Source of the DNA: Deltaproteobacteria bacterium
GTDB lineage: Bacteria; Desulfobacterota; GWC2-55-46; UBA9637
NCBI GenBank assembly: GCA_016219285.1
Contig: JACRNJ010000027.1
Coordinates: 1-50,434 of the forward strand
DNA length: 50,434 bases
Direction of reading: 5' to 3'
Part shown: positions 1 to 6,880 of the stretch, in pieces
How the letters are laid out: every line of letters starts with the position of its first letter
How positions within the stretch are numbered: the stretch's first letter is position 1
Notes under the pieces: model-generated
The model's input: only the letters and a program-made list of their open reading frames with translations
What the model was told of the DNA's origin: nothing
The model's database searches: none
Program-made: the position numbers and the translations under genes

Positions 1-111
1 AAGGCTGAACTCAAAAATACGGTTAAACGCGTAATGAGGAGATTGCAGAAAATGCCGCATATTGTTAAAAGTTTCTTCCATGCCCCTTCCTGTGCATATG
101 CAATTTTATGA
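1..111 (+). CDS. 3' end of an unidentified gene, possibly a transposase
   Basis: An open frame enters from the left edge in frame 1 and stops at the TGA at 109-111, giving the last 36 residues of a basic protein. The tail is rich in Arg and Lys and contains a SFFHAPSCAYA stretch. It resembles the C-terminal ends of some DDE transposases, but I cannot name a family. It lies directly before a traW gene that has lost its 5' end, and that position is the main reason to suspect a mobile element. A 13-bp perfect palindrome (CTTAGT-A-ACTAAG, 130-142) follows and might belong to the element end. The function remains uncertain. Confidence 0.35.
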   Translation, partial: KAELKNTVKRVMRRLQKMPHIVKSFFHAPSCAYAIL

Positions 112-127
112 GGCTTTGTCATGTTAG

Positions 128-628
128 TTCTTAGTAACTAAGTACAAAAACCAAATAGCGGGAAAAGTAAAGTCTTATAAACCGCATAATCTGGCAACTC
201 TCAAAAGGGCAACAGAAGACAGAATCTTTGATGTGGATATGATCTATACTCTTGATTTTGATATTCCTGACGGAAAAGGAGGAATTTTATACCCAAAGGG
301 TTTTACATTTAATCCCCTTGATTATGTTCCTTTTAATAAAACCATTGTGGTGATAAACGGCGCCAACGAAGATGAAATAAAATGGTTTGTAGAATCAAAA
401 TATTATACAGAAAAGGGGACTAACATAACTCTCCTTATAACAGACGGAGAGTGGATAAGTCTTTCTGACAGACTTAAGATAGCTGTATTTTACCTGACAA
501 CCCAGATATCCAACAGGTTCAGACTAAACAGCACACCATCTGTCATAAAAAGGAATGAGAGTAAAATGGAGGTAATTGAGTTTGATGTTAAAAAAAATGA
601 TAATGTCGAGAAAAGTAGCGGCAGCTAG
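128..628 (+). pseudogene. traW: 5'-truncated traW, F-type conjugation protein
   Basis: TraW is a periplasmic protein needed to assemble the F-type conjugative pilus. The frame is open from just after a TAG at 125-127, and recognisable TraW sequence begins almost at once (KSYKPHNLATLKRATEDR, then DFDIPDGKGGILYPKG and NPLDYVPFNKTIVVINGANE). This aligns with the middle and end of F TraW. The signal peptide and roughly the first 60 to 90 residues are missing. The first usable start in frame is a GTG at 233, which lies inside the conserved domain. The 3' end overlaps traU. I infer truncation by the element whose tail occupies 1-111. A fragment made from 233 would stay cytoplasmic. Confidence 0.7.
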
Positions 629-1583
629 CTTACTTGTTTTTGTTGTTTTACTGCCTTTAAAGCAAGTTTGGGCAGTATGCCCGACAGCAGGAGCAAACAT
701 GTTGGACTTGGCTGTGTGGGATTCCATATACCCGTTATATGTTGCCGGCGTCAAAATTGCACCCGGCACGGATGGAGTTTCTACCAATATTTATTCAAAT
801 GACCCTATTTGCACATGCCCCGCATATCCAGTTAACCGCGTAGGCTTTACTATAGGCTTTTGGGAACCGGCCAGATTAATAGAAACCGTCAAAGACCCTG
901 GATGTTTTTTGTCGGTTGGGATCTCCTCGTCGTTCGGCTCAGGTCCCCCCACACTAGCCGGTACTACCGATTCTGCTGCTACAGGACACCCTTTCACTTT
1001 TGCTCAGGCACACTATTATATATTCCCCGTATGGTCAATGTTGGAAATAATAACTGATAGCGTATGTTTCGAAAGCAGCGGCTTTGATTTGGCTTATATT
1101 ACAGAAGTAGATGCAATGTGGCAGGATGACAGCCTTGCGGCTATATTAACCCCGGAGAACGTTCTTTTTGCAAACCCAATAGCAACCCTTGCGTGTATTG
1201 CAGACAGTATCGGCAGCGCAGCCGGCATGTCTTTTAGCCCGTTCTGGTGTATGGGCTCGTGGGGTAGCGCATACCCCCTGACTGGTTCTATAGGCACGTC
1301 AAACGTATTAAATGCTAATGCGGGTCTTGCTGCAAGAATGCTATATAAACTTTCAAGAGAGCTTCTTGTCTGCGACACTAATGTGTATGAATGTAGCTGC
1401 ATCCCGACGCCAATCTGGATAAAGGGCAATTATAAGATGCATATATCTTATCCCATAAAAGATTATATAGCCCGTTCTATAGGAACAACAGGACTATTAT
1501 GGAATATAGGTAAAAACCCTCCAATAGGAGGAGAGAATTTCATATGGACACTTTACAGAATCAGGAATTGCTGCGCATTTTGA
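585..1583 (+). CDS. traU: TraU, F-type conjugative pilus assembly / DNA transfer protein
   Basis: TraU is an exported cysteine-rich protein required for DNA transfer in F-type systems. The product (332 residues from this start) has a hydrophobic signal peptide ending near VWA-VCP. It shows many scattered cysteines, the family segments CTCPAYPVNRVGFTIGFWEP and FWCMGSWGSAYPLTG, and the typical double-cysteine end (RNCCAF). I chose ATG 585, 12 bases after GGAGG at 568-572. A TTG at 576 in the same frame is too close to that site. The gene overlaps the traW remnant by about 44 bases, as in intact tra operons, and trbC follows after 17 bases. Length and order agree with the family, so this gene looks intact. 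Confidence 0.88.
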   Translation: MLKKMIMSRKVAAASLLVFVVLLPLKQVWAVCPTAGANMLDLAVWDSIYPLYVAGVKIAPGTDGVSTNIYSNDPICTCPAYPVNRVGFTIGFWEPARLIETVKDPGCFLSVGISSSFGSGPPTLAGTTDSAATGHPFTFAQAHYYIFPVWSMLEIITDSVCFESSGFDLAYITEVDAMWQDDSLAAILTPENVLFANPIATLACIADSIGSAAGMSFSPFWCMGSWGSAYPLTGSIGTSNVLNANAGLAARMLYKLSRELLVCDTNVYECSCIPTPIWIKGNYKMHISYPIKDYIARSIGTTGLLWNIGKNPPIGGENFIWTLYRIRNCCAF

Positions 1584-1600
1584 ACAGAGGAGTTACGCTC

Positions 1601-2431
1601 ATGACCACTTTTTATAATTACTTGCTTTTTGGGGTATTATCCCTATTGTTTACAACTGTAGCAGGGAGCATAATATTCACATATTCTATTGCCTCCGCTG
1701 AAGAAATAGAAGCGGGAGGAAGAAAAATAGACAGGAAGGCTATTACCCATAATCCCGAAATAATGGAAAAGGCAAAACAGGCTATCCCTAAAGATATGAG
1801 CAAGAAAGTTCAGGATGAAATCAACAGACTTACGGGAAAAGGCGGCATATTCTCCGGCGCAAAGGAGATAGAAGAGTTTCAGAAAAAAAAGATTATAAAA
1901 GACAAACAAGAGGGAAACGAAGGTAATGAAGATTTAGACACTGTGGAAGGTAAAAAGATTCTGGCTGAAGGTGAAAGGGTTTATATATTCATTTCTTCTT
2001 CTGTCCCTATAGCGACGCTTCGAAACTATGCATCTGCTATGAACATACTACAAGAAGAAAATATTACGATGGTAATGCGGGGTTTTGTTGACGGTATGAA
2101 AAAGATGCATCCCACCCTCGATTTTGTAAGAAAGATTATAGTTGTTAATGATAAAGAGTGTAAACAAGAAAAATGTGAAACATATAAAGCTAATATTATG
2201 ATTGAACCCCGCCTTTTCAGCCGGTTCAACATAGATAATGTGCCGGCGATTGTTTATGACAGGGGAGCGGCGGCAGATAATTATGATATTACCCCTGTGG
2301 ACGATAGTTACTATGTGGTTTACGGAGATACGTCTATTGATGGAGCAATAGAAATAATAAATAAAGAAGCAAAAACTGATTCGCTTCCCCATCTCATAAA
2401 GAAGATTAGGGGAAGCTTTTATCTTGAATAA
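1601..2431 (+). CDS. trbC: TrbC, F-type pilin assembly protein
   Basis: TrbC is a periplasmic pilus assembly protein of F-type conjugation systems, often fused to or neighbouring TraW. The 276-residue product starts with an N-terminal hydrophobic segment (signal peptide ending near SIASAEE) and continues with a charged helical stretch. A thioredoxin-fold TrbC domain follows: VYIFISSSVPIATLRNYA, MVMRGFVDGMKKMHPTLDFV, and FSRFNIDNVPAIVYDRG. The frame is open to an ATG at 1544 inside traU, but ATG 1601 has an AGAGGAG site 8 bases upstream and gives a proper signal peptide. The CxxxxC of some relatives appears here as ECKQEKC. Confidence 0.85.
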   Translation: MTTFYNYLLFGVLSLLFTTVAGSIIFTYSIASAEEIEAGGRKIDRKAITHNPEIMEKAKQAIPKDMSKKVQDEINRLTGKGGIFSGAKEIEEFQKKKIIKDKQEGNEGNEDLDTVEGKKILAEGERVYIFISSSVPIATLRNYASAMNILQEENITMVMRGFVDGMKKMHPTLDFVRKIIVVNDKECKQEKCETYKANIMIEPRLFSRFNIDNVPAIVYDRGAAADNYDITPVDDSYYVVYGDTSIDGAIEIINKEAKTDSLPHLIKKIRGSFYLE

Positions 2432-2471
2432 CTGGATAAGACCCAAACTAAAAAATAAGGAGGCCAAATTC

Positions 2472-2720
2472 GTGACTCTTTTGGAACGTGTGTTAAACAA
2501 AATTGATCGTGTTTTGGGATTATGGTCCGGAAAGCTCGGGTTCAGCAAAAGGGTGGGGGGTAATTATGCGCACAGAAGACACTATTTCCACAGCTTCACG
2601 GCTAGAGAAATACAAAGAGAAGCTCAAAAAATACAAACCTATGATAGCACTGCTTGCCTTTTCGCTTATTGTAGGGCTTATTGCCCAAATGGTAGTCTTT
2701 GCATCCACACAATCCCTTGA
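2472..2720 (+). CDS. possible small ORF overlapping traF peptidase
   Basis: This 82-codon frame starts with GTG directly behind the strong ribosome site AATAAGGAGG (about 2456-2465), the best such site between trbC and the peptidase gene. It then overlaps the peptidase gene in another frame. The first 40 residues (an amphipathic [19 protein letters not shown] segment) look protein-like. The rest is an out-of-frame reading of the neighbour. It could be a short leader peptide that couples translation, or the remnant of a longer gene. I recognise no family. Confidence 0.25.
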   Translation: MTLLERVLNKIDRVLGLWSGKLGFSKRVGGNYAHRRHYFHSFTAREIQREAQKIQTYDSTACLFAYCRAYCPNGSLCIHTIP

Positions 2721-3084
2721 TTACAGGTTCTTTTTCAAACTCTCGCCTGTATCTGCTAAAAAGGGGGATTATATTATGTTCCGTTTAAATAAGGATAAGT
2801 ACCACGGCAATGCCATGCTGTCTAAACAAATTGCCTGCGCGCCTGAAGATATGCTGACTGTTATAGACAGAGAATATTTTTGCAATGGGGTAAATATCGG
2901 CAAAGCAAAGGAATACTCCCTGAAGGGCGAAAAACTTAATAACTTTATTTATAACGGGAAAATACCCAAAGGAATGTTTTTCGTAGAGGGCAGCGGCGAA
3001 CATTTTAAGGATAGTTACGACTCCAGATATTTTGGGTTTGTTGAATTGAACAGGATTGCGGGCAGATTGTTGCCGATATTCTAA
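2566..3084 (+). CDS. S26 signal-peptidase-like conjugation protein (TraF/TrhF type)
   Basis: This family resembles type I signal peptidase and processes proteins of the conjugation apparatus at the membrane. The 172-residue product has one transmembrane helix at about 26-46. The likely catalytic Ser50 lies just outside it (QSLDYRFF), followed by [10 protein letters not shown], the likely general base Lys87 (LSKQIAC), and the closing box DSYDSRYFG, which corresponds to the GDNRxxSxDSRYFG motif of signal peptidases. ATG 2566 follows a G-rich site (GGGGGGT). A longer TTG reading from 2503 adds a tail without family support. It sits between trbC and the TraF fusion, as in other F-type elements. 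Confidence 0.8.
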   Translation: MRTEDTISTASRLEKYKEKLKKYKPMIALLAFSLIVGLIAQMVVFASTQSLDYRFFFKLSPVSAKKGDYIMFRLNKDKYHGNAMLSKQIACAPEDMLTVIDREYFCNGVNIGKAKEYSLKGEKLNNFIYNGKIPKGMFFVEGSGEHFKDSYDSRYFGFVELNRIAGRLLPIF

Positions 3085-3127
3085 GTTTGCTGAGCAAATA
3101 ACAAAGGACCGAGGTGAAAAGGTAAGC

Positions 3128-4399
3128 ATGCAAGACAACAAACTTATAAAAGATATAAAGACAGCCAACCCAGATATCATTAAAAGAAAAATTGAGAGGT
3201 GGGGTAACGCTTTTTCTCAAAAATTATGGCCTTTTGTTAAAGAGCATTACTGGCATTCCAAAGCCTCTGTTAATGTTTTCAGGGTTGTGGGCACTCAACA
3301 CCCGGACTACGCAGGTTTTACGTGGATTGAATTCCTTGAAAAGGGCAAAAGGATGGGGCTAAATCTCAAACTTCAAGAGGAAAACCCCGGATACTATTAC
3401 GAGACCGGAAATAAGGAACCCGTCATGTATTATAACAGCATAGATGGCGGAGATTTATATGTGGGAGGAGATGATGGCAACCACAGGACCTGTATTGCAA
3501 GGGCGGTCTTTTATCTTAAGGGTGACAGCGTCTTGCATGGGGTTACTGTTAACGATTACAGGATAGATTGGAGATTGAAGGGCATTTATGACCAGTTTTT
3601 GCAAATAATTGGAGAAAAGAAATTGCCTTATTTTGCAGAACCTCAATCGGAAGTAGTTTCAAGAGACGATTCGGGAGGTTGGATGCTGGAAAAATACAAA
3701 ACCACTTTTAAAGTTAAAGGTTTTAAAAGGGGGAAGAATTCAATCCTTGATGGTGAAGAAATCGGCGGTTTTTTGGAGAGTGTGAAAAACACAGGTGCAT
3801 TTAAAAACAAAATATTCGGTTTTTTTAAAAAAAGTTCAATTATCGCTCTTTTTACCATGTTTCTTGCATCCCTTTGCCATGCAGGAGATTTGCCTGCAAA
3901 CCTGTTTAACGCATCGGCAGGGGCAGACAAGAAAGTTTCATCTGAAGATAAAAAAGACCAAAGCGCTAATAGCTATCATAAAGGTAAGGCCAGCGGCTGG
4001 TATTGGTATCAAGACCCAATAGAAGAAAGTAAAGAAGAAGAAAAAAAAGAAGAAGAAAAGGCGCAAGCACAGCCAAATTATATAAATAAGCCCGATCCGT
4101 GGTTGATGACTGCAGATGAACTGAAAAAGTTTATAGAGGATACAAAGAAGGACGCCGTAGCAACCCCCACTCCTGACAATCTGCTTAATTATATTGCCGC
4201 ACAGGATGTGGCAAGGAAAAAGGCTGCTGCGTTTGCCGCCTCGTACATGCTTGTAATGCAGATGCACCCTGAATATTCAACAGTGTCATATAATCCAAGT
4301 ACAAATACACCAGCGACGCTTTATATAAAGTCAAAAACGATGAAATTGAGCAAATCATCGCCTCATCAAGGGAAGATTTTGCCCTTGCATACTTTATAA
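3128..4399 (+). CDS. ParB-like domain fused to N-terminal part of TraF (frameshifted)
   Basis: One continuous frame carries two units. Residues 1 to about 215 form a cytoplasmic-looking domain with a DGNHRTCIARAV motif like the GxxR/DGNHR core of ParB and sulfiredoxin-fold proteins. From about residue 219 comes a membrane segment or signal (SSIIALFTMFLASLCHAG). After it is the N-terminal half of the F-type pilus protein TraF (GWYWYQDP, then WLMTADELKKFIEDTKKDA, PTPDNLLNYIAAQD). A GTG at 3782 with GGAGAG just before it could start a separate exported TraF. The TraF part runs out of frame near 4333-4337 and continues in the next frame. ATG 3128 follows GAGGTGAAAAGG. Confidence 0.7.
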   Translation: MQDNKLIKDIKTANPDIIKRKIERWGNAFSQKLWPFVKEHYWHSKASVNVFRVVGTQHPDYAGFTWIEFLEKGKRMGLNLKLQEENPGYYYETGNKEPVMYYNSIDGGDLYVGGDDGNHRTCIARAVFYLKGDSVLHGVTVNDYRIDWRLKGIYDQFLQIIGEKKLPYFAEPQSEVVSRDDSGGWMLEKYKTTFKVKGFKRGKNSILDGEEIGGFLESVKNTGAFKNKIFGFFKKSSIIALFTMFLASLCHAGDLPANLFNASAGADKKVSSEDKKDQSANSYHKGKASGWYWYQDPIEESKEEEKKEEEKAQAQPNYINKPDPWLMTADELKKFIEDTKKDAVATPTPDNLLNYIAAQDVARKKAAAFAASYMLVMQMHPEYSTVSYNPSTNTPATLYIKSKTMKLSKSSPHQGKILPLHTL

Positions 4400-4761
4400 G
4401 ACCTACATGTGAGTTCTGTCAGGCTCAAACCGGAATACTTAAGTATTTTATTAATAAATACGGGTGGGACATCAAACCGGTAAATATAGAAGAAGAACCG
4501 CAGGCCGGTTACAGGTTTAACATAACTATAGTGCCTACGCTTTTGCTCGTATATAAAAACACCGGTGACTTTATGCCTATATCGACAGGTGTTACAAGTG
4601 TCGATATGTTAGAGGAATCTCTCTATAGGGCAATCAGATACATGCGGGGCGAAACGACACCGTCTCAGTTCTTGACCCGGGGATATAATTTGGGCAGTGC
4701 TCTTGACCCTGAAACCAAAAATACAGCAATTGTTCCAATGTTCCAAAATATTGAGAGATAG
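4318..4761 (+). pseudogene. traF: C-terminal thioredoxin-like part of TraF, out of frame
   Basis: This is the continuation of the preceding gene in the -1 frame. It reads DEIEQIIASSREDFALAYF, then RPTCEFCQAQTGILKYF with a CxxC pair, and NITIVPTLLLVYK, the thioredoxin-fold half of F-type TraF. There is no ribosome site of its own and the homology starts mid-domain, so it is not an independent gene. Restoring one A in the A5 run at 4333-4337 would join both halves as IKSKNDEIEQII. The break could be real decay, a phase-variable run or a homopolymer sequencing error. The pattern does not favour programmed slippage, since no X-XXY-YYZ heptamer is present. Confidence 0.75.
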
Positions 4762-4791
4762 TTTTAAATAGGCTAAAAACCGGAGGGGTTG

Positions 4792-6192
4792 ATGAAAAAA
4801 ACACTTATTCCTACATTATTTTTACTTCTTTCTTGTTTTGTGCCTTTGCTTTTTGGCGGCACATCATATGCCGGTAACTGGGTGGATGATTGGTTTCAAC
4901 AAGCCACTTACTCTGGCCCACAATCTTTTGAAGGCCAAAAAAGAGGATATTGGACAGGCGGAAATATGTCTATAAGATATAACCCCTCAACCGACTTCCC
5001 TTTTACTGTTTCTCTTCCTAAACTTAAGGCCGGCTGCGGGGGAATAGATGTGTTTATGGGGGGTTTTAGTTTTCTTAATATGGATAAACTTGGTGATAAA
5101 TTCCAGAGCATAATGACCGGCGCTGCCACATATGCTTTTGACCTGGCTCTGGAAACTGTGTGTCCTCAATGCTCTAAAATATATAAAGACCTGGAGAATA
5201 TAGCAAACAAGCTGAACAGCATCCAATTAAACGATTGTAAGGCGTCTAAGGCTATAGTTGTGGCTGCTAAAAGTGAAATTGTCGGATTATGGAAGGGTGA
5301 AGGTTCCGGCCAGGCAGTAACAGAACTCAGTAAATATTCCCAGGAAGCAGGCTTAAGTACCCTGTATAGTGATGCTAAAAAAAATACAGAGACTAACCCT
5401 CAGCAGGCAGCAAACGACCTTAAAAACAGCGTTACAGGCGGTAACGCCAATATTGAAACACTTGTGTATGGGCAGGGATCACTTTTAGGGAAAATCGGCA
5501 TTAAATACAATCTAGATACACGATGGATAAACCTCGCGAGAGGGTATATTGGAGATATATTAGTAAAAGAAGAAAATAACCCCATGTCAACCGAAGAAAT
5601 AATAGCGTGCCCTAGAAATACCCCTGAAGCTTTTATGGACTTTGTAAATAATAATGTCTATTTACAAACATGCTCATCAGCTAACTGCACATGCTCACAG
5701 GATACCTCACTTCTAACCTCATATATTTCAGATAATCTTGATAGGGTTAACGCCGCCGCGGTAAACAAAACTCCTCTTTCACAAGAGACACAGGCTTTTA
5801 TACAAAGGGCGCCTGCGCCGGTATATATAAATATTATGAACTTTCTGTCTATAAATGACGCACAATCCGTGGAGGATTTAAAACAGAACTTAACAGTCAT
5901 GTACTCTATAAAACAGCTTCAGGACTTATATGTAAATATAGGAAAGGCTGTAGATAAATATGAAGCAGCTGTAAAGGCGCAAGATGTAGAAGGGAATGTC
6001 TTTACAGTACAACATCTTGAGTTTATGGAAAAAATGCTTGCACGTATCAAAGAGCAGAATAAATTCCTCTCTAATAAACTTGATAGCGAGAAACAGCTTT
6101 ATATACAAGTTGTAGAATTACGCATTAAACAGATGGAGAATACTTTCGAGCCTGGGAAACTAAAGATTTTAGGTAATGTTATTAACAAATAA
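4792..6192 (+). CDS. traH: TraH, F-type conjugative pilus assembly protein
   Basis: TraH is an exported protein with coiled-coil regions that helps extend and retract the F pilus. The 466-residue product has a signal peptide (about 1-28, ending near TSYAGNW). The family opening follows: FEGQKRGYWTGGNMSIRY, LKAGCGGIDVFMGGFSFLN, and a cysteine pair CPQCSKIYKDLENIANKLNS. The C-terminal half is helical with heptad-like stretches. A cluster CSSANCTCSQD lies near residue 285. ATG 4792 follows GGAGGGG closely. The TTG at 4789 would be too near to that site. The gene looks intact, and length and order (TraF-TraH-TraG) are normal for F-type loci. Confidence 0.9.
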   Translation: MKKTLIPTLFLLLSCFVPLLFGGTSYAGNWVDDWFQQATYSGPQSFEGQKRGYWTGGNMSIRYNPSTDFPFTVSLPKLKAGCGGIDVFMGGFSFLNMDKLGDKFQSIMTGAATYAFDLALETVCPQCSKIYKDLENIANKLNSIQLNDCKASKAIVVAAKSEIVGLWKGEGSGQAVTELSKYSQEAGLSTLYSDAKKNTETNPQQAANDLKNSVTGGNANIETLVYGQGSLLGKIGIKYNLDTRWINLARGYIGDILVKEENNPMSTEEIIACPRNTPEAFMDFVNNNVYLQTCSSANCTCSQDTSLLTSYISDNLDRVNAAAVNKTPLSQETQAFIQRAPAPVYINIMNFLSINDAQSVEDLKQNLTVMYSIKQLQDLYVNIGKAVDKYEAAVKAQDVEGNVFTVQHLEFMEKMLARIKEQNKFLSNKLDSEKQLYIQVVELRIKQMENTFEPGKLKILGNVINK

Positions 6193-6205
6193 CTGCAAGT
6201 GTCAT

Positions 6206-6350
6206 CTAACAGGTTGCGGAAAAAGGCCAAATTGAACCCAAAAGTTGTCATTCCCGCGAAAGCGGGAATCCATAACATATTGATTTTACAAAGACTGGAT
6301 TCCCGATAAAAACCTCGGGACAGAAAAAGAGTTTTTCAGCAGCCTGCTAA
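6206..6350 (+). mobile_element. MITE-like palindromic element
   Basis: The 145-bp element has imperfect terminal inverted repeats: CTAACAGGTTGCGGAAAAAG at the left, and the right end (6329-6350) read backwards gives TTAGCAGGCTGCTGAAAAAC. Inside are a short hairpin CCCGCGAAAGCGGG and a matching GGATTCCCG/CGGGAATCC pair spaced about 50 bases apart, so the whole element can fold on itself. There is no reading frame inside. Similar CATTCCCGCGAAAGCGGGAATCC elements are widespread in environmental Proteobacteria. It ends 4 bases before the start codon of the next gene. Confidence 0.75.
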
Positions 6351-6354
6351 TAAT

Positions 6355-6870
6355 ATGAACCAGGAAAAACTTCAAAAACTTCTCAGAATTAAGTCCAGAA
6401 CTGCGCTTATCTTTAAACTCATTTCCGCGTTTGTGAAATTTATCTTCGCGGTGTCGGGGATTTTATCCTCTATTTTTATAATATCAATACTACTGCCGGA
6501 TCTGCTGTCGGGTAGGGCGGCTTTACTGAACCTTAAATTTATTTTTGGCTTTCTTTTGGTTTGTTTTGCTGCTGCATACTTCTTATTTCGTTGGGGATGG
6601 GAAGATTTTAAAAAATACAGAGTTGATTGGAGTTTATTCTCAACAACCCAGTTGCTGCCTGTGGAACCGCTTAATAAAACAAATCCAACAAGAATGGCCG
6701 GTAATAAAAGCTTTATAGTATCCCTACTGGACAAAGGGTCGCTAAGCACAAAGCTGGGAGGTAATAGTCTTGCTCTTGCGTTTTTTTCTTTTGTTTGCCT
6801 TCTTTGGTTTGAGCTTGTGAATAAAATTCGTCAAAAAACAAAAAAAGAAAGGGAAATGTCTATCAAATAA
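6355..6870 (+). CDS. hypothetical membrane protein in tra locus
   Basis: I do not recognise the 171-residue product. It shows three hydrophobic segments: about 18-48, 62-80 and 142-158. The middle region is soluble (KKYRVDWSLFSTTQLLPVEPLNKTNPTRM) and the tail is strongly basic. It lies between traH and traG, where F-type loci often carry small accessory membrane proteins. The start ATG is only 4 bases behind a MITE-like element and no ribosome site is visible, so the element may have cut the gene from its natural upstream sequence. Translation may therefore be weak, or may start at an internal codon. Confidence 0.6.
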   Translation: MNQEKLQKLLRIKSRTALIFKLISAFVKFIFAVSGILSSIFIISILLPDLLSGRAALLNLKFIFGFLLVCFAAAYFLFRWGWEDFKKYRVDWSLFSTTQLLPVEPLNKTNPTRMAGNKSFIVSLLDKGSLSTKLGGNSLALAFFSFVCLLWFELVNKIRQKTKKEREMSIK

Positions 6871-6880
6871 GGTTATAGAT

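Noticed and set aside
2472-2720. A confident new small protein gene before the peptidase
   Set aside because: The ribosome site is strong, but two thirds of the frame is an out-of-frame reading of the neighbour. It is kept only as a low-confidence feature.
4318-4340. Programmed -1 frameshift joining the TraF halves
   Set aside because: The A5 run is not a classic slippery heptamer in frame (C-AAA-AAC) and no obvious stimulatory stem follows. A one-base loss is simpler.
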